Below are positions 1-9,262 of a stretch of DNA of 64,000 nucleotides, one piece after another. Position 1 is the first letter of the stretch. Each line of letters begins with the position of its first letter. The notes below the pieces were generated by a model. It made no database searches. It saw nothing but the letters and a program-made list of their open reading frames with translations, and was not told the origin of the DNA. Source of the stretch: a bacterium (GTDB lineage Bacteria > Acidobacteriota > Polarisedimenticolia > Polarisedimenticolales > Polarisedimenticolaceae); NCBI GenBank assembly GCA_024226515.1, contig JAAELQ010000292.1:1-64000 (forward strand), in the 5' to 3' direction. The translations under genes and the position numbers were made by a program.

Positions 1-661
1 GAGTCGCGAATCGGCCGTTTCGGACCCCATTCCCGTGCGAGTACCCCAAGTTGGGGCCTGGTTCAACGAAATGGACGTACAATCAATCTCATATGGCCCG
101 GCAATGGAGCCGGCGAAGGTCAAATGGGAAATGTCGGTTTAACTGCTCAAGGGCACTGTAGAGAACGCCAACCCCACCGGCAGCACCCATTCCGGACCTA
201 ATCCCGTCCCCAAACTCCTCCAACAAAACCACTTCCCCCCCCACCCCCTCCCCCCGACCCAGGTTGATGAACGAAGCCGATGCATCAACCTGGGTCGGGG
301 TGGCCGGGTGGCCGAGGGGGGGCGTTCGGTGGGGGTGGTGAACGGTTGGAGTGATCTGTGGTTCAACCGCGTGTCGGCCGTTTCGCCGGTGGTTGTGGAG
401 TTTTGGGTGTTTTGACGGTTGTCGCGCTGGCACGGGGCTTGCCGGGTGGAGACCTGATAACGGTTGTGCGGGAGAGAGGGAGGGGATGTGAGTCGGTCGA
501 CACGGCAGGTCAGGAGTCGACAGCGTCCCGGCGTCGTTGTCGGAGTCGCCAAGTCGAGGTATAGAGGCGTCAGACGGATCCGCCCCATGCTTGGGGTGGC
601 GGCAGCTGCCGCCGCTCTCGACGGAGGCAGCGCCATCCCCGAATCGTCACGACTCGACGAG
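1..661. other. Non-coding region upstream of the FG-GAP gene
   Basis: I see no convincing gene here; the short open frames are low-complexity products of C/G-rich DNA. The stretch holds a C-tract at about 225-256, which as G-runs on the minus strand could form a G-quadruplex, and an 18-bp perfect inverted repeat (listed separately). The 12-mer TCGGCCGTTTCG occurs twice, at 11-22 and 374-385. The promoter of the downstream secreted protein probably lies in the last 200 bases, but no clear -35/-10 pair is visible. Confidence 0.6.
252..300. repeat. 18-bp perfect inverted repeat (hairpin)
   Basis: The arms CCCCGACCCAGGTTGATG (252-269) and its exact complement (283-300) are separated by a 13-nt loop. 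No T-run follows on either strand, so it is not a textbook intrinsic terminator. It may end transcription arriving from the left, or it may be a remnant of a palindromic mobile repeat. A C-rich tract abuts the left arm and G-rich DNA follows the right arm. Confidence 0.75.
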
Positions 662-3600
662 ATGCGAACGACCGCAATCGCCGCGGTTGCGTTCGCGGTG
701 CTTCTGGTGGCGCTCCCCCACGCTCCGGCGCAAGCCGTCGAGATCCCGTGGGGCACGCAGCCCGAGATTACGACGACCGCCGACGAGGCGGAGTGGGTGA
801 CGGCCGCCGATCTCGACGGAGACGGAGACCTCGACGTGATCGTCGCGTCCAGAGCGGACGACACGATTGCGTGGTATCGCAACGACGGAAACAGCCCGCC
901 GGGGTGGGCCGAGGTCATCGTCACCGAGGACCCGGACGGAGCGGGCGAAACAGAGGGCTACGCGGACTCCGTGAGGATGGTCGTGGCCGTGGACATGGAC
1001 GGCGACGGCGACCTCGATCTGGTCTCGGCGTCGGCGTCCGACGACAAGATCGCGTGGTACGACAACGCGGACGGTCTGGGTGGCTTCGGGACGAAGACCG
1101 AGGTCGGCACGTCGGCCGATTTCGCGCGGGCCGTGTTCGCCGGCGATCTCGACGGCGACGGCGATCCGGACCTGCTGTCGGCATCCGAGAACGACGACGC
1201 GATCGCCTGGTACGAGAACCAGGGAGCTTCCTGGCTGGCGACGGACATCACCACGGGCGCGGACGGCGCGGCGTCGGTCTTCGCCGCCGACCTCGACGGC
1301 GACGGCGACCTCGACGCACTCGCCGCGTCGGAGAACGACGACAAGGTCGCCTGGCACCGCAACAACGGCGGAGCCTCGACCTGGACGGAGTTCGTCATCA
1401 CCCAGGACCCGGACGGAGCGGGCGGCAGCGAGGGCGAGGCGGACGGTGTCTACACGGCGATTGCGGCGGACCTCGATCTCGACGGCGACCTCGACGTGAT
1501 CTCCGCGTCCCTGAACGACGACAAGGTCGCGTGGTACCCCAACGACGGAACGGGCATCTTCGGGGCGCAGCAGAGCATCACCCTGTCTGCGGTTCAGGCC
1601 GTGCGTCTCGACGTGGCGGACATGGACGCCGACGGGGATCTCGACGTTCTGTGCGCATCGTTCGGCGACGACACGGTCGCCTGGTACGAGAATCCGCTCG
1701 TCGGCAGCCTCGTGGTCTGGACCGAGCACCCGATCACGACCTCCGCCCTGGCAGCCATCTCCGTCGCGGCGGCGGACGTCGACGGCGACGGCGACCTCGA
1801 CGTGCTCTCCGCTTCGAACGCCGACGACACCGTCGAGTGGTTCGAGAACCAGACGATCCACCGCAGTGCGTTGTTCCCGCAGCGCCAGATCATCACGACC
1901 GTGGCCGGCTACGCCGACCTCGCCACGATCTCGACGGCGGACATCGACGGTGACGGTGACGCCGACGTGCTCTCGGCCGCCGGCTTCGACGACAACGTGG
2001 TGTGGTACGAGAACACGGATGGTCTCGGGACGTTCGGCACGCAGAACATCATCTCGAGCGCCGTAGATTTCCCCGAGGCGGCACTCGGCGCGGACCTCGA
2101 CAACGACGGCGACGTCGACGTCGTCTCGGCCTCGTCGGACGACGACAAGATCGCGTGGTACGAAAACACCGACGGCAACGGGACGTTCGGCACGCAGAAC
2201 GTCATCTCGAGCGCCGCCGATGTCGCCATCGCGATCTCCATCGCGGACCTCGACGGCGACGCCGACATCGACATCGTCTCGGTGTCGATCCAGGACGACA
2301 AGCTGGCCTGGTACGAGAACCTCGGCGGGAGCTTCGGAGTCCAGGACGTCATCTCGACCGACGGCGACTCTCCCGAAGACGTTCACACGGCGGACGTCGA
2401 CGGCGACGGCGACATCGACATCCTGGTCGTGTCCAGCAACGACAACGAGATCGCCTGGTTCGAGAACGACGGAAGCGCCTCCTTCGGTCCACAGCAGATC
2501 ATCTCCACCACACAGGCCTACCCGGACACCATCACGACCGGCGACATCGACGGGGACGGAGATCTCGACGTGGTGGTCGGCGCCTTCGACGACGACTCGA
2601 TCGTCTGGTACCGCAATGACGGCCCTCCCAGATGGACCGAGAACCGCTTCGAGACGGGGGCCGACGGCGTGCTGTCGGTGGCGGTGGCGGACCTCGATCT
2701 CGACGGCGACCTCGACATCCTGGCCGGATCGGGGCTGGACGACACCTTCGCCTGGTATGAGAACACGGACGGCGCCGGGTCTTTCTCAGCGCGGCAAGTC
2801 ATCACCGACCTTGCGCTCGGCCCGGACGGCGTCGTTCTCGCAGACGTGGACGGCGACGGAGGCCTGGACGTGATCGGCGCATCGATCTTTGACGACACGA
2901 TCGCCTGGCATCCGAACCGCGGAGGTCAGTTCGCCCTGCCGACCACCGTCGTGGCGCCGGCCAACCTCGAGAGCGACACCAGGACCCCCTTGATGGCGAT
3001 CGCGGTCGAGCATCGCGGCCGCACCGGCGACACCGACGTCGAGTTCGCCGAGATCGAGTTGCTGTTCGAAAAGGACGGAGCCCCGATGCACACGGGCGAT
3101 TACGTCCAGGTCTTCACGAATATGAGGATCTACCTCGACGACGGATCCGGGCAGTTCGAGGGAGAGCCGACGGATTCGCTCGTCACGTCCGGATTCGTGT
3201 TCCTCTCGGGCGGCGTCGGTACCTACTCTCTCCCCGACGGCGACCCCGACGCGCAGGTGCCTTTCGGGGCTTCGAGCACGTACTTCGTCGTGGGAGACGT
3301 CGCGCCGTTCGCCTCCGAGTTGTTCCACGACGAACCGATCGTCATCACGCACCTGACGGAGTCGAGCAGCTCGGCCGAGGATCGAGACAACGACATCGCG
3401 CTGACCCTCGAGTTCTCCGGTAACACGGCAACCGCCGGCATGGGCATCTCCCCATCCGTCACCAGCGTGACACCGGCCGACGATTCGCTCGACGTTCCCA
3501 CGGGAACCAACGTGACCCTGGTTTTCACCGAAGAATTGCTGCCCGGCTCGGTCACGACGTCGACGGTGAAGCTGCTCGATCCCCTCGAAACGGCCGTGCC

Positions 3601-6271
3601 CGCCACCGTCGGCCTCACGCCGGACGGGCTCACCGTGACGCTGGACCCGAACGTCCCGCAGAACTTCGGCGCGCTGGACACCGACACGGTCTACACGGTC
3701 GAGGTCGACGGAGTCACCGACCTCGCGGGCTACCCCGCCGCGAAGTTCACCAGCCGCTTCGAGACCGGCACCCCGGCGGGACGCCCGCTGCCGACCGTCT
3801 CGGACCAGGCGGTGTTGCCCAGTCCGCCCGCCTTCGCGCCCCCGCCGGGCGCGGCGGCGGCGTTCGGCGAGCCGTTCGGCAACAACCTCGGCTACTCTGC
3901 CGCGGCGGCGGGCGATCTCGACGACGACGGGTTTGCCGACGTGCTCGCCGGAGCCCCGAACTACTCCCCCACCGGCACCACGGCCGCCGGCGCGGTCGCC
4001 GTCTACCTGGGCAGCGACGCACCCGAGCCGGAGTCGGGAAATCACCCGCGCGAGGTCGCCGACATCATTTTCCTGGGCGAGTCGTCGCACGACCGCGTCG
4101 GCACCGCGGTGGTGGGAGGCTTCGACTTCGACGGCGACGACGTCGAGGACATCCTGATCGGAGCGGAGCAGATCGACCGCACGGGCGCGCCGTCGACGGC
4201 CATGGGGCCCGGGCGTGTGTACCTCGTCTTGTTCAAGCCGCTGGAGTACGACCGTGACCCGATCGACGGCGTCCCCGACTACGAGACGGGTTCGCAGGTC
4301 TTCATCGAGCTGGACGAGGTCGGCACGACGATCTCCGGCGTCGTGTTCGAGGGCGTGGCAACCGGCGACCAGGCCGGGTTCGCTCTCGCGGCCGGAGGCG
4401 ACCTCGAGAACACGCCGGACGGCGAGGACGAGATCGTGATCGGCTCTCCCGGGTACGGCGGCCGCGACGGCCGCGCGTACGTGGTGTTCAGCGATCCGAC
4501 CTTGAGCGGCACGGCCGCGGCGCCGGTCGAGCTGGCCAACGTGGCGGCATCGATCGACGGCGCCATCTACGAAGGAGCCAACGCCGAGCGGCTGGGCAAC
4601 GCCCTGGCGTTGCCCGGCGACATCGTCGACCCCGTCGGGCTCGACCTGGCGATCGGCGCGCCGCTGGCCGACGCGACCTCGATGGACTCGGGCGCGGTCT
4701 ACGTCGCTCCGGTATCGGGCCTCTCCTCGGGCAGCGTCGACGCGTCGTCGCTGACGACGCGGATCCACGGCGACCAGCCGTGCGAGCAGCTCGGCTTCTC
4801 GGTCGCGGCCGGCGGCGACAACCGCGCCGACGGCAGCCCGGCGCAGTCGGGCGGCGACCCCGACCTGCTGATCGGCGCGCCGTACTTCGACCGCGACGCC
4901 TCCAGCGGGGACCCGTGCGCCGAGACGACGCCCGAGCCGAACGCGGGCCGCGTGCTGCAGACGACCGGGCGGCTGCCGCAGACCACCTTCACCGCGACCG
5001 ACGTCGGATCGACAGTGCACGGCGTGCGCTGGATCGGCGCCGTGGCAACGGATCGGCTGGGCTGGTCGGTCAATCGCCTGGGCGACGTCTCGGGCAACGG
5101 TCTCGAGGACATCGGCTTCGGCGCGCCCTACGCGAACCCCGGCACGAACCAGGCCGGCGCGGTCTACGTCGTCGAGGGCTCGGCGAACACCGGGCTGCTC
5201 GGCGAGCGCTCGGCCGGTCTCGTCGGCCAGACCACGTCGGGTGGGATCTTCACCGGCGTGCAGGACAGCGAGCGCGCGGGGCTCGTCCTCTCCGCCGCGG
5301 GCGACATGGACAACTCGTCCTCGGGCAGCGCTGACGACTTCGCCGTCGGCTCACCCGGATGGGACGGCGAGCTGGGCACCGTGCACCAGGTGCTCGAGAG
5401 CATCCTGCAGCAGCCCGGCGAGTGCACGCCGCTCGGCTGCACGGTCGCGGACCTCGATACCGGGGCCGTGCTGGAGGTACCGGCCAACTCGCTGGCGACG
5501 GGCACCAAAATTCGGCTGTCGGTCGAGGGGCTCGTCGACACGGTCACACAGTCGTCTGCGTGCGGCCCGTCGTCGGTTCCCGGCATGACGCTGACCGGCT
5601 CCTCGTACAATCTACGCATCGACACCGACTGCGGGTCGCCGCCGTGCGACGCCCCACCGTTCGCCCTGCCGCCCGACGTCGATATCCCGGTGCGCCCCGA
5701 GCTGCAGCATCAAATCGGCGACGGAGAACAGCTGCCCGTGCGCTACTGCGACGACACGTTCGGCTGGCTGCAGGTCCCCGTCGGCCCGGCGAACGGACTG
5801 GTGCAGGCGAACCAGTTCGTGATCGGCGAGCTGGCCGTGTCCGCGGAGCAGGTCGACACGCTGCGGCTGTACGGCGCGTTCTTCGACGACGCCGACCAAG
5901 ACGAAGCACGGACGACGTGTGACTGCGACGACGGCGACGCCACGATCTGGGCGCCGCCCGGTCCGGTCGAAACGCTGACCGCGGACGGCGACGCGCAGAC
6001 CGCGACGCTGCTGCGCTGGGATCCGCCGCAGATCGTGGGCGGCACGGACATGCTCTACGACACCGTGCGCTCGACGTCGCCGAACGACTTCGTCAACGCC
6101 GTGACCTGCATCGAGGGCGACGACTCGGACACCACCGCGGAGGACGCAGCGGTTCCGACCCCGGGCCAGACGTTCTACTACCGCGTCAGTCCGGAGAACG
6201 CCTGCCCAGGCGACACGCCGTGCTTCGACCCGGGACTGCCGCCGGACGTCGTCGACTGCCCCGCCTCGTGA
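662..6271 (+). CDS. Giant secreted FG-GAP/VCBS-repeat protein (1869 aa)
   Basis: The reading frame is open from 464, but the ATG at 662 starts a clear signal peptide (MRTT, hydrophobic core, cut near APAQA) and is chosen. Residues about 35-760 hold about 14 VCBS/FG-GAP blades, each with a Ca-binding DxDGDGDxD loop and an IAWYEN-type strand. A spacer domain follows, then an SbsA-like Ig domain (about 930-1040) typical of surface proteins. A second set of integrin-alpha-type FG-GAP blades follows (about 1060-1590). The last 100 residues are a fibronectin-like module with YDTVRS and a final Cys-Pro, shared with other exported proteins here. The protein is probably an extracellular or cell-surface beta-propeller used for binding; no enzyme motif is seen. 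It converges on the cupin gene with a 6-nt gap. Confidence 0.85.
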   Translation: MRTTAIAAVAFAVLLVALPHAPAQAVEIPWGTQPEITTTADEAEWVTAADLDGDGDLDVIVASRADDTIAWYRNDGNSPPGWAEVIVTEDPDGAGETEGYADSVRMVVAVDMDGDGDLDLVSASASDDKIAWYDNADGLGGFGTKTEVGTSADFARAVFAGDLDGDGDPDLLSASENDDAIAWYENQGASWLATDITTGADGAASVFAADLDGDGDLDALAASENDDKVAWHRNNGGASTWTEFVITQDPDGAGGSEGEADGVYTAIAADLDLDGDLDVISASLNDDKVAWYPNDGTGIFGAQQSITLSAVQAVRLDVADMDADGDLDVLCASFGDDTVAWYENPLVGSLVVWTEHPITTSALAAISVAAADVDGDGDLDVLSASNADDTVEWFENQTIHRSALFPQRQIITTVAGYADLATISTADIDGDGDADVLSAAGFDDNVVWYENTDGLGTFGTQNIISSAVDFPEAALGADLDNDGDVDVVSASSDDDKIAWYENTDGNGTFGTQNVISSAADVAIAISIADLDGDADIDIVSVSIQDDKLAWYENLGGSFGVQDVISTDGDSPEDVHTADVDGDGDIDILVVSSNDNEIAWFENDGSASFGPQQIISTTQAYPDTITTGDIDGDGDLDVVVGAFDDDSIVWYRNDGPPRWTENRFETGADGVLSVAVADLDLDGDLDILAGSGLDDTFAWYENTDGAGSFSARQVITDLALGPDGVVLADVDGDGGLDVIGASIFDDTIAWHPNRGGQFALPTTVVAPANLESDTRTPLMAIAVEHRGRTGDTDVEFAEIELLFEKDGAPMHTGDYVQVFTNMRIYLDDGSGQFEGEPTDSLVTSGFVFLSGGVGTYSLPDGDPDAQVPFGASSTYFVVGDVAPFASELFHDEPIVITHLTESSSSAEDRDNDIALTLEFSGNTATAGMGISPSVTSVTPADDSLDVPTGTNVTLVFTEELLPGSVTTSTVKLLDPLETAVPATVGLTPDGLTVTLDPNVPQNFGALDTDTVYTVEVDGVTDLAGYPAAKFTSRFETGTPAGRPLPTVSDQAVLPSPPAFAPPPGAAAAFGEPFGNNLGYSAAAAGDLDDDGFADVLAGAPNYSPTGTTAAGAVAVYLGSDAPEPESGNHPREVADIIFLGESSHDRVGTAVVGGFDFDGDDVEDILIGAEQIDRTGAPSTAMGPGRVYLVLFKPLEYDRDPIDGVPDYETGSQVFIELDEVGTTISGVVFEGVATGDQAGFALAAGGDLENTPDGEDEIVIGSPGYGGRDGRAYVVFSDPTLSGTAAAPVELANVAASIDGAIYEGANAERLGNALALPGDIVDPVGLDLAIGAPLADATSMDSGAVYVAPVSGLSSGSVDASSLTTRIHGDQPCEQLGFSVAAGGDNRADGSPAQSGGDPDLLIGAPYFDRDASSGDPCAETTPEPNAGRVLQTTGRLPQTTFTATDVGSTVHGVRWIGAVATDRLGWSVNRLGDVSGNGLEDIGFGAPYANPGTNQAGAVYVVEGSANTGLLGERSAGLVGQTTSGGIFTGVQDSERAGLVLSAAGDMDNSSSGSADDFAVGSPGWDGELGTVHQVLESILQQPGECTPLGCTVADLDTGAVLEVPANSLATGTKIRLSVEGLVDTVTQSSACGPSSVPGMTLTGSSYNLRIDTDCGSPPCDAPPFALPPDVDIPVRPELQHQIGDGEQLPVRYCDDTFGWLQVPVGPANGLVQANQFVIGELAVSAEQVDTLRLYGAFFDDADQDEARTTCDCDDGDATIWAPPGPVETLTADGDAQTATLLRWDPPQIVGGTDMLYDTVRSTSPNDFVNAVTCIEGDDSDTTAEDAAVPTPGQTFYYRVSPENACPGDTPCFDPGLPPDVVDCPAS
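790..2930 (+). repeat. About 14 tandem FG-GAP coding repeats
   Basis: Degenerate direct repeats of about 145-185 bp, each with a GACGGCGACGGCGA-like core coding the Ca-binding loop, recur at about 815, 1000, 1148, 1292, 1470, 1620, 1788, 1940, 2095, 2250, 2400, 2547, 2693 and 2846. They are diverged at the third codon position, so this is an old propeller array with no sign of very recent expansion. Confidence 0.8.
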
Positions 6272-6277
6272 GTCCGA

Positions 6278-6676
6278 TCAACTCTCGCCGTGCGTCGGAA
6301 GCTCGGCACCCAACTCGGTCCACGAGCCGGGCTCGAAACCCTTCCCGGGGACGCCCCCGATGACGAGCAGCTGAAGACCGTCGTTTCCGGGAAACACGCG
6401 GCGCGACGTGCCGCTCGCCACGCGGGCGAACACGCCCGGCTCGAGCTTGTGATCCTCACCCCCGATGACGAGCCGTCCGCTACCCTTCATCGCGACGTAG
6501 ACTTCTTCTTGGCCCGACTCTTCCTCGTCGTGCTCGGGATACTGCTCGAAGCCCGGCGGCAGATTGAGCACCTGCATCCCGAAGGACGTGACGCCGAGAG
6601 ACGCGCGCGCACGCACCATCAGTCCTTCCCAGATGTTCTCCATCTCCTCGATCCGCTTCACCGTGAAGTCCGCCAT
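6278..6676 (-). CDS. Small cupin-domain protein
   Basis: This is a 132-residue single-domain cupin. The barrel region contains the EExYVAMKGSGRLVIGG strand, typical of the first cupin motif, and a later LEPGVFARV strand. Family members are either small-molecule isomerases/dioxygenases or ligand sensors, and nothing here decides which. The ATG at 6676 is chosen over an upstream in-frame start because AGGAGGT lies 4 nt before it. The gene follows a small secreted-protein gene on the same strand (53-nt gap). The predicted protein is cytosolic. Confidence 0.8.
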   Translation of the reverse strand: MADFTVKRIEEMENIWEGLMVRARASLGVTSFGMQVLNLPPGFEQYPEHDEEESGQEEVYVAMKGSGRLVIGGEDHKLEPGVFARVASGTSRRVFPGNDGLQLLVIGGVPGKGFEPGSWTELGAELPTHGES

Positions 6677-6707
6677 CGCTACCTCCTGCGGGGGGCCACC
6701 CCGTGAC

Positions 6708-6724
6708 TTGTCTTCGAGAGACAA
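6708..6724. terminator. Weak hairpin between two minus-strand genes
   Basis: TTGTCT (6708-6713) and AGACAA (6719-6724) can pair around a 5-nt loop. No T-run follows, so it may only attenuate read-through from the upstream secreted-protein gene into the cupin gene. Confidence 0.25.
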
Positions 6725-6729
6725 CTCTA

Positions 6730-7257
6730 CTAGGGAACGGCGTCGAGAGTGATCGATACGTTGTCGCCCGCGGCCGACCGGAACACGAAGCCGAGACTCG
6801 ATCCACGCTCGAAGACCCGGACGAGCGAGAGCTCCTCGTCCCGACTGCCACGGACGCGGGCCAGCGCCGCCCGGGCTCGGTCGATCTCCGCGCGCTGTCG
6901 CTCGTTGTTCTCGAGCGTCACGCCGTCCCAGACGAAACCACAGGGTCGGGCGGGATCGAACGCGAGCCGATAGGCCCGATCTCGGTCGAGCGGCACGAAC
7001 ACGATCCGCTTGTCCAGCTCGATCGGGACCGGCTCGGCAGCGTCCGACCGCGAGAACCCTCGCAGCAACCGCATGCTGTAGTCGCGCGGGAAGCGGCCGC
7101 CGGCCTCGAGCAGCGTCAGCGCCTCACGCACCAGGTCCGTGATCGAGGACGTTCGAGACAGCGGCTCGCACGGATCGGGTTCGACGGCGTGCGTCGTCGA
7201 GGCCGTGAGCTCGAGGGCCAGCGCAACGACGATCGACAGTTCCATCCAACGACCCAT
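6730..7257 (-). CDS. Small secreted protein, unrecognised family
   Basis: This 175-residue protein has an N-terminal hydrophobic segment (ELSIVVALALELTASTTHA) that looks like a signal peptide. The mature part has two cysteines (PDPCEP and RPCGF), a charged helix rich in Arg/Glu near residues 115-140, and beta-strand-like segments (KRIVFVPLD, SLGFVFRSA). I recognise no domain. The ATG at 7257 is used; a second ATG at 7245 would give a shorter signal peptide. It is divergent from the methyltransferase gene at 7367 and lies upstream of the cupin gene on its own strand. Confidence 0.6.
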   Translation of the reverse strand: MGRWMELSIVVALALELTASTTHAVEPDPCEPLSRTSSITDLVREALTLLEAGGRFPRDYSMRLLRGFSRSDAAEPVPIELDKRIVFVPLDRDRAYRLAFDPARPCGFVWDGVTLENNERQRAEIDRARAALARVRGSRDEELSLVRVFERGSSLGFVFRSAAGDNVSITLDAVP

Positions 7258-7276
7258 CCGGCCCAGAGATACCACA

Positions 7277-7346
7277 TTTTTTCTGGCGGGTTTCCTGCGC
7301 GGCCTGCGTAACCGGGGATGAGGACAGAAATCACACTTCATCCCCG
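7277..7346. promoter_or_regulatory. Divergent intergenic region with T-tract and inverted repeat
   Basis: The 109-bp gap between two divergent genes contains a T6 tract (7277-7282) and a 9-bp inverted repeat, CGGGGATGA (7313-7321) and TCATCCCCG (7338-7346), with a 16-nt spacer. The repeat ends 20 nt before the methyltransferase start, so it could be an operator or a 5' leader hairpin. Confidence 0.4.
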
Positions 7347-7366
7347 TCAGGGTCGAGGAGCACGTC

Positions 7367-8188
7367 ATGAGCATCATCGAGAACACCCCGGATCTGAATG
7401 CGATCAAGAACAAACAGCAGGTGACCTGGGCCACGGGCTGCTACCCGCGGATCGGCTCGCTGATCCAGGTCACCGGCGAGCGCCTGGTGGAGGGCATGGA
7501 CGCCCGCCCCGGCGCGCGCTTCCTGGACGTGGCCGCCGGCAACGGCAACCTGTCGCTGGCCGCCGCCAGGCGCTTCTGCGACGTGGTTTCGACCGACTAC
7601 GTGCCGGAGTCTCTCGAGTACGGCCGCTCGCGCGCAGAGGCGAACGCCTTTCCGATGGACTTCCGCACCGCGGATGCCGAGAATCTACCGTTCGAGGACG
7701 GCGAGTTCGAGTGCGTGGGATCGACCTTCGGCGTCATGTTCACGGCGGATCAGGAGCGGGCCGCGGCCGAGCTGCTGCGTCTCTGCGCGCCGGGCGGGAA
7801 GATCGGCATGGCGAACTGGACCCCGGACGGGTTCATCGGGCGCCTGTTTCGCACGATCGGCCGCCTCGTTCCGCCTCCGGCGGCCGTGCAGTCCCCGGCA
7901 CGCTGGGGCACCGAGGCATTCCTCGAGGCGCAGTTCGGCCCGGCGGCCGACAGCGTCGAGGTGCGCCGCCGCGACTACATCTTCCGCTACCTGTCGGCGG
8001 AGCACTTTCTGGCCTTCTTCAAGGAGCACTACGGGCCGACGATCAAGGCGCTGGAAGCTCTCGGCGAGCGGGCCCCGGAGCTCGAGGCGGCGATCCTGGA
8101 GTTGCTGAACGAGTGCAACACGGCGACCGACGGCACGCTGTGCGTTCCCAGCGAGTACTTCGAGGTCGTGGTCACCAAGAAGAGTTGA
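7367..8188 (+). CDS. Class I SAM-dependent methyltransferase
   Basis: This is a 273-residue Rossmann-fold methyltransferase of the Methyltransf_11/UbiE-like type. Motif I is LDVAAGNGNLSLAAA (residues about 53-67), the acidic end of strand 2 is VVSTDYVPE, motif II follows FEDGEFECV, and the post-II strand is APGGKIGMANW. The substrate is unknown; the C-terminal part (KEHYGPTIKALEALGERA) is helical and may form a substrate lid. GAGGAG lies 7 nt before the ATG. The protein is cytosolic with no signal or membrane segment. It is probably transcribed alone, since the next gene starts 69 nt later behind its own -10-like box. Confidence 0.85.
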   Translation: MSIIENTPDLNAIKNKQQVTWATGCYPRIGSLIQVTGERLVEGMDARPGARFLDVAAGNGNLSLAAARRFCDVVSTDYVPESLEYGRSRAEANAFPMDFRTADAENLPFEDGEFECVGSTFGVMFTADQERAAAELLRLCAPGGKIGMANWTPDGFIGRLFRTIGRLVPPPAAVQSPARWGTEAFLEAQFGPAADSVEVRRRDYIFRYLSAEHFLAFFKEHYGPTIKALEALGERAPELEAAILELLNECNTATDGTLCVPSEYFEVVVTKKS

Positions 8189-8257
8189 CCCCATGCACGC
8201 GGGGCGAGCCGCCGGTGCCGCTCAACGGGCGCCGGCGGCCTGCTAGCCTTGTGGTTC

Positions 8258-9157
8258 ATGAACGAACCGATCCTGCTGCAGCGCAAGACCGACGTGTGGA
8301 CCGGGCGGTTCCGCGCGATGGCCGGCCCGTGCGAGATCCTGATCGACACCGACGACCGAGCTACCGCCGAGGCCGTCGCGCGCAAAGCCGCCGACGAGGC
8401 GTGGCGCGTCGAACGCAAGTTCAGTCGCTACCGGGACGACTCCGTCGTGCACCGGATCAACCAGTGCCCGCCCGAGGGCGTCGAGGTCGACGAGGAGACC
8501 GGCCGCTTACTCGACTTCGCGCAACGGCTGTGGGAGATGAGCGAGGGGAAGTTCGACGTCACGTCGGGGGTCCTGCGGCGGGCCTGGACGTTCGACGGCA
8601 GCGATCGGCTGCCGGCGCCGGAGACGTTGCACGACGCGCTGCGTCACGTCGGCTGGGACCGTGTGAACTGGACGGGGCGCTCGATTCGCCTCGACCCGGG
8701 AATGGAGATCGACCTCGGCGGCATCGGCAAGGAGTTCGCGGTCGACCGCGCGGCCGCGTCGATCGAAGCGGCGCACCCCGGCGCGGGCGCGCTGGTCAAC
8801 TTCGGCGGGGACCTGATGTGCATCGGGAAGAGGCGCGACGAGGCTCCGTGGCGCGTCGGCGTCGAGGCACTGGCCGAGGCCGCGGGCGACGCCGGACAGC
8901 GGATCGACCTGTCCGGCGGGGCCATCGCCACCAGCGGGGACGCGCATCGCTTCCTGCTGAAGGACGATGTGCGCTACAGCCATATCCTGGATCCGTCGAC
9001 GGGCTGGCCGGTGCCGGACGCCCCGCGCGCGGTGACCGTGGCGGCCGGAAGCTGCGTCCAGGCCGGGATGATCGCCACCCTGGCCATGCTGCAGGGGTCG
9101 GCGGCGAAGGCCTTTCTGCGACAGCAGGGGGTGCCGTTCTGGGTGGCGGACGGCTGA
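8258..9157 (+). CDS. apbE: ApbE-family FAD:protein FMN transferase
   Basis: This protein attaches FMN, taken from FAD, to a Thr or Ser of target redox proteins. The 299-residue chain carries the family signatures: FDVTSGVLRRAW, IDLGGIGKEFAVDRA (FAD-binding Gly-Gly), GALVNFGGDL, ATSGDAHRF and HILDPSTGWPV. It lacks a lipobox signal peptide, unlike most periplasmic ApbE proteins, so it may act in the cytoplasm or lack a recognisable signal. No Shine-Dalgarno is seen; a TAGCCT box ends 8 nt before the ATG. It lies directly upstream of the thioredoxin-DUF4266 and DUF3570 genes, a recurrent association. No flavinylated FMN-bind substrate is encoded nearby. Confidence 0.9.
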   Translation: MNEPILLQRKTDVWTGRFRAMAGPCEILIDTDDRATAEAVARKAADEAWRVERKFSRYRDDSVVHRINQCPPEGVEVDEETGRLLDFAQRLWEMSEGKFDVTSGVLRRAWTFDGSDRLPAPETLHDALRHVGWDRVNWTGRSIRLDPGMEIDLGGIGKEFAVDRAAASIEAAHPGAGALVNFGGDLMCIGKRRDEAPWRVGVEALAEAAGDAGQRIDLSGGAIATSGDAHRFLLKDDVRYSHILDPSTGWPVPDAPRAVTVAAGSCVQAGMIATLAMLQGSAAKAFLRQQGVPFWVADG

Positions 9158-9262
9158 GATCCCACGCTACGGTTTTCTTTGAAGAAAGTTCGAAGGAATT
9201 CCCCGGCGCTACCCTCCAACGGGTGGGCCAACGATCGCCGGGCCCTGAGGAGACCGTACAGC

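Noticed and set aside
358..564. Small + strand gene at 358-564
   Set aside because: A 68-codon low-complexity frame without domain, signal peptide or convincing ribosome-binding site, overlapping the upstream region of the FG-GAP gene.
790..2930. CRISPR-like array
   Set aside because: The spaced repeats are in-frame coding units of an FG-GAP protein with varying lengths and no conserved palindromic repeat.
2786..5020. A 744-codon minus-strand frame inside the FG-GAP gene
   Set aside because: It mirrors the repeat coding of the + strand and has no recognisable fold. The same applies to the minus frames at 647-2386, 17227-18945 and 38037-40160.
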